Positions 26,797 through 34,792 of a stretch of 43,086 nucleotides of DNA are shown here, piece by piece. Source of the stretch: Desulfocapsaceae bacterium. Lineage in GTDB: Bacteria > Desulfobacterota > Desulfobulbia > Desulfobulbales > Desulfocapsaceae. Location: positions 1 through 43,086 of the forward strand of contig JAQVER010000025.1 in assembly GCA_028697885.1 (NCBI GenBank), in the 5' to 3' direction. The notes below the pieces were generated by a model. That model was given only the letters and a program-made list of their open reading frames with translations. It had not been told where the DNA came from and made no database searches. Position numbers and translations under genes: made by a program. Within the stretch, counting starts at the first letter, position 1; each line of letters begins with the position of its first letter.

Positions 26797-27963
26797 ATGG
26801 CAGATACTCCTCCCATCACCCTGGAAAATGCCGCACCCAACACCATTGACTGCGCCCTGCTTTCCCACCCCACAGGCAAGGGAAATGAGCTCTTTGACGC
26901 CATTCAGGATCCGGTACTGATTGTCACCCCGGAAGGGGTTATCATTGATGCTAACCTGGCCGCCATCAACACAGCCCATAAAACCAAAAGCCAGATTATC
27001 GGCAAGGGAATCTGCAAAATTATTCATGGCGGCAGTTCCCCTCATCTCCAGTGTCCACTGGAATCTTTTTTACGCACCTGCGCTCCCAGAGTGGAAGAAA
27101 CCCGACTGCCTGGGCTTTTTGGCGAATACCTTCTCACCATCTCCCCCGTCAAAGATAGCGATGGTGTCATCCGCAAGATACTCCTTATTGCCCGCGAACT
27201 GACCTCGGATGAACTGCGCAAAGTCGACTCCATGCGCACGGCACAACTTGCAGCCATCGGTGAACTGGCAGCAGGGGTTGCCCATGAGGTCAATAATCCC
27301 ATCACAGGCATTATCAATTTTGCCCAACTCCTCTTGGATGACAGTGAAAAAAATTCTCTCCAGGAAGAGCTCCTTACCCGGATCATCAATGAAGGCGAAC
27401 GCATCGCCTCCATTATAAAGAACCTGCTCTCCTTTGCCAGGGAAGGGAACCAGGAGAATGAACCCATTGACATGGTGCAGGTCATCATGGCCACCCTGTC
27501 GCTTGTCGAACATCAATTAAAAAAAGATGGCATCCAGATCAGTACTGACTTTTCCCAGGATCCCTGTCCCATCTATGGCAACTTCCGCCAACTGCAGCAG
27601 GTCATTCTCAACCTGCTGAGCAACAGTAGATTTGCCCTGAACGAGCGCTACCCTACTACGTCCCCGGATAAAAAAGTCCTGATCTCCTGTCATCCTGTCA
27701 TTACCGAAGATAAAAGGTCCTGGATTCAGACAACTATCCGTGATCAAGGTACCGGGATTCCCCAAGGTATCCTGGATCGATTATTTGATCCGTTTTTTAC
27801 CACAAAACCTTCCGGGCAAGGCACAGGGCTCGGCCTCAGTATCAGCTTCGGCATTATCCAGGATCATGGCGGCACCATCAAGGTTAACTCGATCATGCAT
27901 CAATTCACCGAGATGCTCATTCAAATCCCCACCTCAGGCTCAGACTATGCAGCAACACCTTGA
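26797..27963 (+). CDS. Cytoplasmic PAS histidine kinase (NtrB-like)
   Basis: A 388-residue soluble kinase with no transmembrane helix. Residues ~32-138 form a PAS domain with a Cys pair region (GICKIIHGGSSPHLQCPLE) of a kind common in PAS domains of anaerobes. H163 in GVAHEVNNP is the phosphoacceptor. The ATPase domain has LNLLSNSRFAL, DQGTGIP, LFDPFFTTK and GTGLGLSIS. Adjacent to and overlapping a sigma-54 activator gene by 17 bp, it is almost certainly that protein's kinase. Because it lacks membrane helices, an outside signal would have to come through another protein; the membrane pseudo-kinase at 34780-35685 has a closely similar dimerization segment. Confidence 0.93.
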   Translation: MADTPPITLENAAPNTIDCALLSHPTGKGNELFDAIQDPVLIVTPEGVIIDANLAAINTAHKTKSQIIGKGICKIIHGGSSPHLQCPLESFLRTCAPRVEETRLPGLFGEYLLTISPVKDSDGVIRKILLIARELTSDELRKVDSMRTAQLAAIGELAAGVAHEVNNPITGIINFAQLLLDDSEKNSLQEELLTRIINEGERIASIIKNLLSFAREGNQENEPIDMVQVIMATLSLVEHQLKKDGIQISTDFSQDPCPIYGNFRQLQQVILNLLSNSRFALNERYPTTSPDKKVLISCHPVITEDKRSWIQTTIRDQGTGIPQGILDRLFDPFFTTKPSGQGTGLGLSISFGIIQDHGGTIKVNSIMHQFTEMLIQIPTSGSDYAATP

Positions 27964-29794
27964 AACAGTGGACAAAAACGCTCGTATCCTCATTGTTGAC
28001 GATGAGGCAAGCATTCGTCTCACCTTTGAGATGTTTCTGGCGAGAGAAGGTTACGGTCCCATCACCACTGCCTCCACCTTTGATGAGGCCCTGCTGACCA
28101 TCCAGGATCATGAATTTGATCTGATCATCAGTGACATAGTTCTTGAAGGAGCACGCGGTACTGATCTCTTGCGCAAGATTCGCGAGGCTGGCCTGCAATG
28201 CCCGGTGGTCATGGTAACCGGTTTTCCCAACCTTGATTCCGCAGCCGAGGCGGTCAGATATGGAGCCTTTGACTACATCTCCAAACCGGTCAACAAAGAG
28301 ACACTGCTCAGGTTTGTCCGCCAGGCCTTACAGCACTGGGAGCTTGAAAAAGATAAAAAAGCACTCATCAAAGAGAACGAAAAATATAAACGCTACCTGG
28401 AGGCGATTTTCAGTTCCGTTCGTGACGCGATCATCACCATTGATAATGACATGAATATCATCCAGATCAACAATACTGCCAAAAACTGGCTGAATTACAA
28501 TGAGGCCAATCCACCGACCAACCTTAATTCCATTAACGAAGAAATGGGTCAGACCTGTCTTCAGGATGCCTTACAGGTCTTGAAAAATCGGAAGGAAGTA
28601 AGAGAGCATCAGATCGAATGCCGTAAGTCTGATGGCAACATCCGGATTATCAGCCTGAATGCCTCCCCTCTTGAGGACGGGCAAGACGAATTCAGTGGAG
28701 TGGTCATTGTCGCCCGAGATATTACCCTGCCTGAACCTGATGAAGGAAGCGGCGTTATACGAAATCAGTTTCACGGCTATGTCGGCTCCAGTCAGGTGAT
28801 GCAAAGTGTTTATAAACTGATTGAAAATGTCGGCAAGGTTGACACTGCCGTTCTGATCACCGGAGAATCGGGAACAGGTAAGGAACTTGCCGCCGAGGCA
28901 CTGCATGCGGAAAGTCCGAGACGAGACATGGCCCTTATTAAAGTGGATTGTGCCGCCATTCCTGAAGATCTGCTGGAGAGTGAACTTTTTGGCCATAAAA
29001 AAGGTGCATTCACCGGTGCCGACCGTGATCGACCGGGACGGCTCCTGCAAGCCGACAATGGCACCTTATTTCTCGATGAGATTGGCGACATCTCCCCCCG
29101 GATGCAACTGCGCCTCCTCCGCTTTCTCCAGGAAAAAACCTTTACCCCTGTGGGCCAGGACACACCGACAAAGGTAGATGTTCGCGTTATTGCGGCCACA
29201 AATGTCAATCTTATCGAAAAAGTCAGGGCGGGAAATTTTCGCGAAGATCTCTATTACCGTTTGAAGGTTGTTGAGATCCATCTCCCACCACTTCGTGACC
29301 GTAAAGGTGGAATCCCTATCTTGTCCTATCACTTCCTCTCCCTCTTTCGAGACCAGCTTAAAAGGAAGATTCACGGGATTTCCGATCAGGCCATGAACGC
29401 CCTTTCCCGTTATTCATGGCCAGGAAACGTCAGAGAACTCCGTCATGTGATAGAAAGGGCCTGCGTCCTCTGCGAAGGCCCAACCATCTCCCTTGAGCAC
29501 TTCCCTGAGGAAATCCGGTCGCAGCAGAATCTGCAGAATACCATCCCTGACTTGACAACTTCCAGTAGCTCGAATCAGGCCCCACAAAGTACAACAGGCG
29601 TTGACGCCCCTCCATTGCCTCCCTATATCAGCGAAAAGGATGAACTCATTGACGCCCTGAAACGGGCCAGAGGCAACAAATCCAAAGCCGCTCGCATGTT
29701 GAATGTTGATCGAAGCACCCTCTACCGTAAGATGCAACGTCTTGGTATTCAAGAAAAAGAGTTCACTGAACCTCCTAATTCCCCCTCCCCCTGA
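27947..29794 (+). CDS. Sigma-54-dependent response regulator, REC-PAS-AAA-Fis
   Basis: An enhancer-binding activator of 615 residues. The start taken is the ATG at 27947 (MQQHLETVDK), 13 residues before the receiver; the frame is open further upstream, but that overlaps the kinase gene. Order: receiver (ILIVDDEAS; LIISDIVLEGA), a PAS domain (~150-265) between receiver and motor, then the AAA+ motor with Walker A GESGTGKE, the sigma-54-contacting loop GAFTGA and Walker B GTLFLDEIGD. A Fis-type helix-turn-helix ends the protein (KSKAARMLNVDRSTLYRKM). Two sigma-54 promoters preceded by repeated GCAAC motifs lie just downstream (30126 and 31709) and are its likely targets. Confidence 0.94.
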   Translation: MQQHLETVDKNARILIVDDEASIRLTFEMFLAREGYGPITTASTFDEALLTIQDHEFDLIISDIVLEGARGTDLLRKIREAGLQCPVVMVTGFPNLDSAAEAVRYGAFDYISKPVNKETLLRFVRQALQHWELEKDKKALIKENEKYKRYLEAIFSSVRDAIITIDNDMNIIQINNTAKNWLNYNEANPPTNLNSINEEMGQTCLQDALQVLKNRKEVREHQIECRKSDGNIRIISLNASPLEDGQDEFSGVVIVARDITLPEPDEGSGVIRNQFHGYVGSSQVMQSVYKLIENVGKVDTAVLITGESGTGKELAAEALHAESPRRDMALIKVDCAAIPEDLLESELFGHKKGAFTGADRDRPGRLLQADNGTLFLDEIGDISPRMQLRLLRFLQEKTFTPVGQDTPTKVDVRVIAATNVNLIEKVRAGNFREDLYYRLKVVEIHLPPLRDRKGGIPILSYHFLSLFRDQLKRKIHGISDQAMNALSRYSWPGNVRELRHVIERACVLCEGPTISLEHFPEEIRSQQNLQNTIPDLTTSSSSNQAPQSTTGVDAPPLPPYISEKDELIDALKRARGNKSKAARMLNVDRSTLYRKMQRLGIQEKEFTEPPNSPSP

Positions 29795-29898
29795 AATATG
29801 ATCCTGAACCCAAAATTTGGACCGTATATTGTGGATTATTTTTCACCTTACTTACCGGCTTGCTCATATCCTTCACAACCTTTTTCAGTCATTTTTTG

Positions 29899-30043
29899 CA
29901 ACACAGACTGATCCCGCCAAAACTGTTGCAGCTTCTCGCAGTGCAACATCTTCGCAACACTTATGCACCAACACCAGCTAATAGCAACAGTTATGCCACA
30001 CAAGACAACAACCCCCTGTACGCCCATGTCACACCAGCGCAAC
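29899..30043 (+). promoter_or_regulatory. Upstream activator-site array of cassette 1 (GCAAC/GTTGC motifs)
   Basis: GCAAC occurs at 29899, 29943, 29954, 29984 and 30039. GTTGCA (29925-29930) with TGCAAC (29942-29947) forms an inverted pair 11 bases apart, and GCAACAGTT at 29984 is half of the full palindrome seen in cassette 2. The 29984 site lies 142 bp before the -24 GG, against 140 bp in cassette 2. The rest of 29795-30208 has no gene. Confidence 0.6.
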
Positions 30044-30125
30044 AACAACCAAGACACAGCATATTTACAATATTAACAAATTGTTACATATAAACAATTT
30101 GCCATTCCATAAAAAAATCACTTTT

Positions 30126-30139
30126 GGCACGACGAATGC
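30126..30139 (+). promoter_or_regulatory. Sigma-54 promoter of small-protein cassette 1
   Basis: TTGGCACGACGAATGCAT: GG at 30126-30127 and GC at 30138-30139 with exactly ten bases between, matching the -24/-12 consensus. Transcription would begin near 30151, giving a ~58-base leader. That leader is strongly similar to the cassette 2 leader (GATTCACAAAAT and CATCTCAAAC shared). Confidence 0.8.
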
Positions 30140-30208
30140 ATTAAAGAAAGCAAACACAATGATTCACAAAATCAAAACGCATCTCAAACATACACAAAGG
30201 GGGACATC

Positions 30209-30418
30209 ATGAAGACAACAACTCAAAACAAGACCCACACCATCGTCAATGAAAATACTCAAACCACCGTTGAGCTGGACAAAGTTGGTGCTACTGCAAT
30301 TGGCATCACCTCACTTCTGATTGGCGGTTGGGCAGTTGCCTGCATGACCGCAGGCGTCATTGCCAGCGGCGGCCCAGTGGCACTTGCCACTGATTACATC
30401 AAAGCCCTTGTTGGATAA
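30209..30418 (+). CDS. Small single-span membrane protein A1
   Basis: A 69-residue protein of unknown function, first gene of cassette 1, with ribosome-binding site AGGGGG. A polar N-terminal half (~28 residues) ends in ELDKVG. One membrane helix follows (about 29-52, with GGWAVACM), then IASGGPVALA and a short amphipathic tail ending in Gly. Its partner A2 in cassette 2 is about 80 percent identical by eye. The W-x-x-x-C core, the (G/S)GP-x-x-L turn and the terminal Gly are shared with the B and C proteins, so all six are paralogues. No known family is recognised. Confidence 0.88.
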   Translation: MKTTTQNKTHTIVNENTQTTVELDKVGATAIGITSLLIGGWAVACMTAGVIASGGPVALATDYIKALVG

Positions 30419-30490
30419 TAGTTTTCATCTAAAAATGGCTCAAAAAGCCTCTAGAATAATCAGTTGATAAATACTACCTTGGAGATTACC

Positions 30491-30706
30491 ATGAAAAACA
30501 TTCCCAGCATTGATAAAAGTCGCGAATCAAGCAATACAGCTACCAATGCAAGCACGGAAATCTCCAAGATAGGCATCACAGCTGTCGCCATTACCGCCGG
30601 TGTTATCGGCTGCTGGGCTGTTGCCAGCATGATTGCCGGAGCAGTCGACAGTGGTGGACCAATCGACCTTATTGCCAGTCTTTTCACCGCAATTACCGGA
30701 CAATAG
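30491..30706 (+). CDS. Small single-span membrane protein B1
   Basis: 71 residues; the ATG at 30491 follows TTGGAG. The frame is open nine codons further upstream, but the conserved MKN start and the ribosome-binding site match its copy B2. A Ser/Thr/Asn-rich N terminus is followed by TEISKIG, then a helix with IGCWAVASM, then DSGGPIDLI and a tail ending TGQ. Its place between A1 and C1, with about 72-75 bp gaps, is repeated exactly in cassette 2. Function unknown. Confidence 0.87.
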   Translation: MKNIPSIDKSRESSNTATNASTEISKIGITAVAITAGVIGCWAVASMIAGAVDSGGPIDLIASLFTAITGQ

Positions 30707-30781
30707 TCCAGGATAGTACCAAGATACCGCACAGAAACGATTCATAACCCAATACTCTTTACTTTCAAAAGGAACCTCATC

Positions 30782-31000
30782 ATGAAGAACACCGCAATCA
30801 CCAAAGAACAAGTTAAAGCAACCGCTCATGAGTCAGCCAATACAGACAGTGAGCTCTACAAGCTGGGAACCTTCATTACCGCTGCCTTTGCTGGAGCAAT
30901 CGGCATTTGGAGCCTTATCTGTCTCTCCAGCGCCCTGATCTCCGGGGGCGGTCCTGTTGCCCTTGTTAAAAGCATGTTCTCTGCCATTGTCGGCAGCTAA
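30782..31000 (+). CDS. Small single-span membrane protein C1
   Basis: 72 residues, ribosome-binding site AAAAGGAA. The N terminus (MKNTAITKEQ, then SELYKLG) is polar, and the helix contains IGIWSLICL. The post-helix turn is GGGPVALV and the tail is SMFSAIVGS. C2 in cassette 2 is about 75 percent identical. Like A and B it has the conserved Trp near the start of the helix, a Cys or Ser three to four residues later, and the G-x-P-x-x-L motif. It is the last gene before the 31133-31180 hairpin. Confidence 0.87.
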   Translation: MKNTAITKEQVKATAHESANTDSELYKLGTFITAAFAGAIGIWSLICLSSALISGGGPVALVKSMFSAIVGS

Positions 31001-31132
31001 CAGATCATTGCATCAATAAACTTTAAAGTAAAGACCACCCAGTCGGTCGCTTGTTCATCTCCCTACACCCTTGAAGGCTCACAGTTTCAAATAAGTAGGT
31101 GTTCAAGGGTTACAAGCAATAATAATTCCAGA

Positions 31133-31180
31133 CAAACACAGAAAGCCAGAGAGATAAAACTCTCTGGCTTTCTGTGTTTG
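31133..31180 (+). terminator. Hairpin terminator after cassette 1
   Basis: A perfect 21-bp stem with core CACAGAAAGCCAGAGAG, six-base loop ATAAAA, and a T-rich 3' arm. There is no long U-run after it, so it may act as an RNA-stabilising 3' end as well as a terminator. The cassette 2 hairpin shares the AAAGCCAG core. Confidence 0.75.
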
Positions 31181-31217
31181 CAACTATCGATACAAAGAGA
31201 CCCGAGCCAAGTCCTCC

Positions 31218-31260
31218 ATTGCTCAAGGCACAATAGCTCCGCAATCATGCCTTGAGCAAT
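31218..31260. repeat. Perfect 13-bp inverted repeat, ATTGCTCAAGGCA arms
   Basis: ATTGCTCAAGGCA (31218-31230) and TGCCTTGAGCAAT (31248-31260) are separated by 17 bases. It lies between cassette 1's terminator and cassette 2's control region. There is no U-tract, so a protein-binding or recombination-related site is as likely as an RNA hairpin. Confidence 0.6.
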
Positions 31261-31507
31261 CCCAACAACTTCAGATTACGACAGCTCTTCTCCCGCAAAA
31301 TTTTTCATTTTTTTAGTTTCCAATTTCTAACACCAGGTATCACTTAAAGCCACCGAACCCATCTGCAGAAAGAGTTCCGCCAAGCTCTGCATTACAATGT
31401 ATTCCACACACCAAAAGCGAATATATCCGGCGATGCCATGACCTTTCCCTAAAAGTAATCTGGCCCCAAGCCTTCTCTGCCGCTAGCAGTTTCGGCCGCC
31501 TTAACGT

Positions 31508-31581
31508 GTTGCATTACCCCCTTACACGCTACACATTCGCAACAGTCAAGCAACACATCGGTCCAAGCGCAACAGTTGCGC
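31508..31581 (+). promoter_or_regulatory. Upstream activator-site array of cassette 2, with perfect palindrome
   Basis: GTTGC at 31508, GCAAC at 31539 and 31550 (11 bases apart, the same pitch as 29943/29954), and the perfect palindrome GCGCAACAGTTGCGC at 31567-31581. The palindrome core begins 140 bp before the -24 GG. This is the form of an enhancer site for a Fis-type sigma-54 activator. Confidence 0.65.
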
Positions 31582-31708
31582 TACACAATGCAGATTTTCT
31601 ACCAACACCTCCGCCACGGCAATACAACAATGGCGACAAACACAAAACATTACACAATAACAGTAAGTTAGAAACATAAATTCCCTTTCCAAACAAATAA
31701 TCAAGCCT

Positions 31709-31722
31709 GGCACGTTGCATGC
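31709..31722 (+). promoter_or_regulatory. Sigma-54 promoter of small-protein cassette 2
   Basis: TGGCACGTTGCATGCA: GG at 31709-31710, ten bases, GC at 31721-31722. The leader to the A2 start codon is closely similar to that of cassette 1, showing that the promoter was duplicated with the genes. Confidence 0.8.
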
Positions 31723-31796
31723 AGTAAAGATAACAAACACTACGATTCACAAAATTAAAATTCATCTCAAACTCAAATACACAAAAAGGGGACATT

Positions 31797-32006
31797 ATGA
31801 AAACAACAACCCACCACAAGACCCGCGCCGGCGTCAATGAGAACACCCAAGCCATCGCTGAGCTGCACAAAGCAGGAGCCACCGTTGCTGGTATCACCTC
31901 ACTTTTGATCGGCAGCTGGGCAGTGGCCTGCATGACTGCCGGCGTCATTGCCAGCGGTGGCCCCGTATCTCTTGCCACAGAGTATATAAAAGCGCTTGCT
32001 GGATAA
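31797..32006 (+). CDS. Small single-span membrane protein A2
   Basis: 69 residues, copy of A1. The helix and following turn (GSWAVACMTAGVIASGGP) are nearly unchanged, while most substitutions fall in the polar N terminus (HHKTRAGVNENTQAIAELHKAG). That pattern suggests the membrane part is the functional core. Ribosome-binding site AAAGGGG. Function unknown. Confidence 0.88.
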   Translation: MKTTTHHKTRAGVNENTQAIAELHKAGATVAGITSLLIGSWAVACMTAGVIASGGPVSLATEYIKALAG

Positions 32007-32080
32007 GTTTTTGCGAATGAATTAGTAATAAATTGATTACCCCATAACGGCCTCAAAAAAAAACCACCTTGGAGATTCCC

Positions 32081-32293
32081 ATGAAAAACTTTCCCGGCAT
32101 TGATAAAAGTCGTGCCTACAGCACCGCAGCCACCAACGCTTGCACGGAAATCTCCAAGATAGGTATCACGGCCCTTGGCATTACCGCCGGTATTATTGGC
32201 TGCTGGGCTGTTGCCAGTATCATTGTTGGAGCCGTCAATAGTAGCGGGCCGATTAACCTTATAGCTCATCTTTTCACAGCAATTAACGGATAG
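32081..32293 (+). CDS. Small single-span membrane protein B2
   Basis: 70 residues, copy of B1, ATG after TTGGAG. TEISKIG and IIGCWAVASI are kept; the turn is SSGP in place of SGGP. It ends one residue earlier than B1. Same position in the cassette as B1. Confidence 0.87.
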   Translation: MKNFPGIDKSRAYSTAATNACTEISKIGITALGITAGIIGCWAVASIIVGAVNSSGPINLIAHLFTAING

Positions 32294-32367
32294 CTCAAAA
32301 GGTTGACCAGTTACCTCGGCTAATCAATTCATCACTAAACATTTCTTTCTCAATGAGGAATATCATC

Positions 32368-32586
32368 ATGAAGAATACCGCACACACCAAAGAACAAACC
32401 AAAGCAACATCCCACGACTCTGCCAGCACGGACAGTGAACTTTACAAACTTGGGACCAAAGTTACCGCTGCCTTTGCTGTAGCCGTTGGAATCTGGGGTC
32501 TTATTTGTCTCGCCAGCGTCTTGATCTCCGATGGGAACCCTGTTGCCCTTGTTAAAAACTTGTTCTCCGCTATTTTTGGTAACTAA
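32368..32586 (+). CDS. Small single-span membrane protein C2
   Basis: 72 residues, copy of C1, ATG after GAGGAA. SELYKLG and the IGIWGLICL helix are kept; the turn is SDGNPVALV, with the Gly replaced by Asn but the Pro and Leu retained. It is followed by an 18-bp-stem terminator. Confidence 0.87.
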   Translation: MKNTAHTKEQTKATSHDSASTDSELYKLGTKVTAAFAVAVGIWGLICLASVLISDGNPVALVKNLFSAIFGN

Positions 32587-32744
32587 AAAGCTATGGGATC
32601 TTTCAGAAAAGGAGGTAAAAAAACTACCTGACTAAAACCATGGCCCCTGCTGTTGGATTGAACATTCCGTCCCATCAGGGATAATCCAGCAGCGACTAGA
32701 ACTAAAGCAGTTTGAAGTTTTTGGATAAATATCAAAGCGGAACT

Positions 32745-32788
32745 CATACAAAAAGCCAGGGAGCTCTATATCCCTGGCTTTTTGTATG
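32745..32788 (+). terminator. Hairpin terminator after cassette 2
   Basis: A perfect 18-bp stem (CATACAAAAAGCCAGGGA with its complement) around an eight-base loop. The 3' arm contains TTTTT. It lies 158 bp after the C2 stop and separates cassette 2 from the protease gene, which therefore probably has its own promoter in 32789-32887; none was clearly recognised. Confidence 0.82.
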
Positions 32789-32887
32789 GTATGTTCTTAT
32801 ATTTATATGGTATGACGGATCAATAATAAAGACCCATTTAGAATAAAATCCACATAACCAAACCTGTTTATCCAAGGATGTTTTATC

Positions 32888-34792
32888 ATGGCAATTCTTG
32901 CTCGCAACCTGTTTATTTTTTTCCTTTTTACTATTTTTGCCGGCGCCTGCTATCTCATGTGGACCATTGAACACCGTTTGCCGGTTAGAACGTACAGTGA
33001 ATTTCGCTATTGTCTCAGTCATCACGATATCTCTGATATGACCTTTACCGGAAACCGGGTTGTGATTAGTCATCGTGCTGGCGAGACCAGTACTAATCCA
33101 GGTTTTACCTATGTTACCATGGTTCCCAATCCTGAAGAACTCATTCAGGAACTGAAAGACAAGAACATCCGTATAATTTTCAACAGAGACCATTCTGAAC
33201 TGATCATACAGGGCCTTGCCCTTCTCTATATCATTCTGCTCATACTCGTGATTGTTCTCTCACTCAGCAAGATAAAAAGAGAAGAAAAAGAAAGCAAGTT
33301 TGCCACTGACAAATTGATTCTTCCCGACGATGGTCATAAGGTTGTGACCTTCAAGGACGTTGCCGGCATCCCTGAGGCCCTGGAAGAGCTTCAAGAGATT
33401 GTCGCGTTCCTGAAAGACCCGAGCCAATTTAGTCTGGTTGGCGCCACCATCCCTAAAGGAGTACTGCTGCAAGGTCCTCCTGGCACAGGTAAGACCTTGC
33501 TTGCCCGGGCCATTGCCGGTGAGTCGGGAGTACCGTTTTACAGCTTCAGCGGCTCTGATTTTGTTGAAATGTTTGTCGGTGTCGGCGCCTCACGGGTAAG
33601 AGATCTCTTCAGAGAGGCCAAAAGGAATGCCCCATGCATCGTCTTTATTGATGAGATTGATGCAGTTGGTGGAAGTCGCAGCGGTGGATCGTCTGCTAGT
33701 GGCAGCGATGAGAGGAGTCAGACCTTGAATGCCCTGCTTGTTGAAATGGATGGTTTTGGCTCATCCGACAATATCGTAGTCATGGCAGCCACCAACAGAC
33801 CCGATATTCTGGACTCCGCCCTGCGCCGCCCTGGACGTTTTGATCGACAGGTAAACATCCTGCCGCCTGATATCAATGGACGCCAGAAGATACTCGCGAT
33901 CCATGCAGCAAAGATAAAACTGTGCCCAGATATTGATCTGCAACAGATTGCTCAGACGTGCCCAGGATTTACTGGAGCAGAGCTTGCCAATCTGGTCAAT
34001 GAGGCCGCCCTTATGGCAGCAAGGGGAGGAAAACAGGCCGTCGACTATACAGACTTTGAACTAGCTCGTGATCGCCTTCTGATGGGGGTAGAGCGCAAAG
34101 GAATGATCATGACCGAGAAGGATCGCAACATCCTTGCCTACCATGAAGCCGGCCATGCCATTATTGCCAAATCCCTTCCTGATGCCGATCCACTCCATAA
34201 AATCACAATCATTCCACGAGGAAGGGCCTTAGGACAGACCCAGCAACTCGCTTTATTTGACAGACACGCCTACTCTTACAATTATTTAAAAAATAGAGTC
34301 ACCATTCTGATGGGAGGCCGTGCCGCTGAAGCCCTGGCCTTCGATCAACGTTCCACCGGTGCGCAAGGTGATATTCTCCAGGCAACTGAGATCGCAACCA
34401 ATATGATTTGCAAATGGGGGATGAATGAAGCCATAGGGGCGCAGGCCTTCATGGTCGACAACAGTGGTTTTTTAGGTGGTGTATCTCAACGTCTCCCCAT
34501 GGCCGATGAGACGGCGCGAGCCATTGACCATGAAATCAAGACCCTGCTGGCAACATGTTATGAAGATGCGCTTGCCATTCTCAGTCAGAAATTCTATCTC
34601 TTGAAAAACCTGGCTGGAATTCTGGTTCAGGCTGAAACTCTGGACAATGAAGAATTCGATATCATTCTTGCCTGTTCGGAAAAGAAAAAAGCGGCAGATG
34701 ACATTTCCGATAAAAACGAATGTACCACATGTCCTGCCTCACAAAGCTGTATTCACAGTAAAATCAAAAAAACAACACCATGTATTCTTTAA
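32888..34792 (+). CDS. ftsH: FtsH-type membrane AAA+ zinc protease with Cys-rich tail
   Basis: An ATP-driven protease that extracts and degrades membrane proteins. The 634 residues have two membrane helices (~6-25 and ~107-127) around a short periplasmic domain. The AAA module has Walker A GPPGTGKT (196-203), Walker B IVFIDE and SRH segment [19 protein letters not shown]. The M41 zinc site is HEAGH (419-423), with the distal Asp in the [10 protein letters not shown] segment. The C terminus is unusual: cysteines at 612, 615, 621 and 632 replace the ordinary acidic or helical tail. The linker after the FIDEID segment is Gly/Ser-rich. Placed after the small membrane protein cassettes, it is probably an accessory FtsH whose substrates could be those proteins. 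Confidence 0.93.
   Translation: MAILARNLFIFFLFTIFAGACYLMWTIEHRLPVRTYSEFRYCLSHHDISDMTFTGNRVVISHRAGETSTNPGFTYVTMVPNPEELIQELKDKNIRIIFNRDHSELIIQGLALLYIILLILVIVLSLSKIKREEKESKFATDKLILPDDGHKVVTFKDVAGIPEALEELQEIVAFLKDPSQFSLVGATIPKGVLLQGPPGTGKTLLARAIAGESGVPFYSFSGSDFVEMFVGVGASRVRDLFREAKRNAPCIVFIDEIDAVGGSRSGGSSASGSDERSQTLNALLVEMDGFGSSDNIVVMAATNRPDILDSALRRPGRFDRQVNILPPDINGRQKILAIHAAKIKLCPDIDLQQIAQTCPGFTGAELANLVNEAALMAARGGKQAVDYTDFELARDRLLMGVERKGMIMTEKDRNILAYHEAGHAIIAKSLPDADPLHKITIIPRGRALGQTQQLALFDRHAYSYNYLKNRVTILMGGRAAEALAFDQRSTGAQGDILQATEIATNMICKWGMNEAIGAQAFMVDNSGFLGGVSQRLPMADETARAIDHEIKTLLATCYEDALAILSQKFYLLKNLAGILVQAETLDNEEFDIILACSEKKKAADDISDKNECTTCPASQSCIHSKIKKTTPCIL

Larger units (their letters stand above)
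31001..31796. other. Inter-cassette region: terminator hairpin, inverted repeat and cassette 2 control region
   Basis: Nearly 800 bp without a gene. It holds the hairpin at 31133-31180, an inverted repeat at 31218-31260, the activator-site array at 31508-31581 and the sigma-54 promoter at 31709-31722. Opposite-strand frames here lack family features and ribosome-binding sites. Confidence 0.7.

Noticed and set aside
27740..27946. Longer N terminus for the sigma-54 activator
   Set aside because: These codons overlap the kinase ATPase domain, and the receiver domain begins right after the ATG at 27947.
29899..30043. GCAAC repeats as a CRISPR-like array
   Set aside because: Units are only five to six bases, lack uniform spacers, and lie upstream of a sigma-54 promoter; regulatory sites explain them better.
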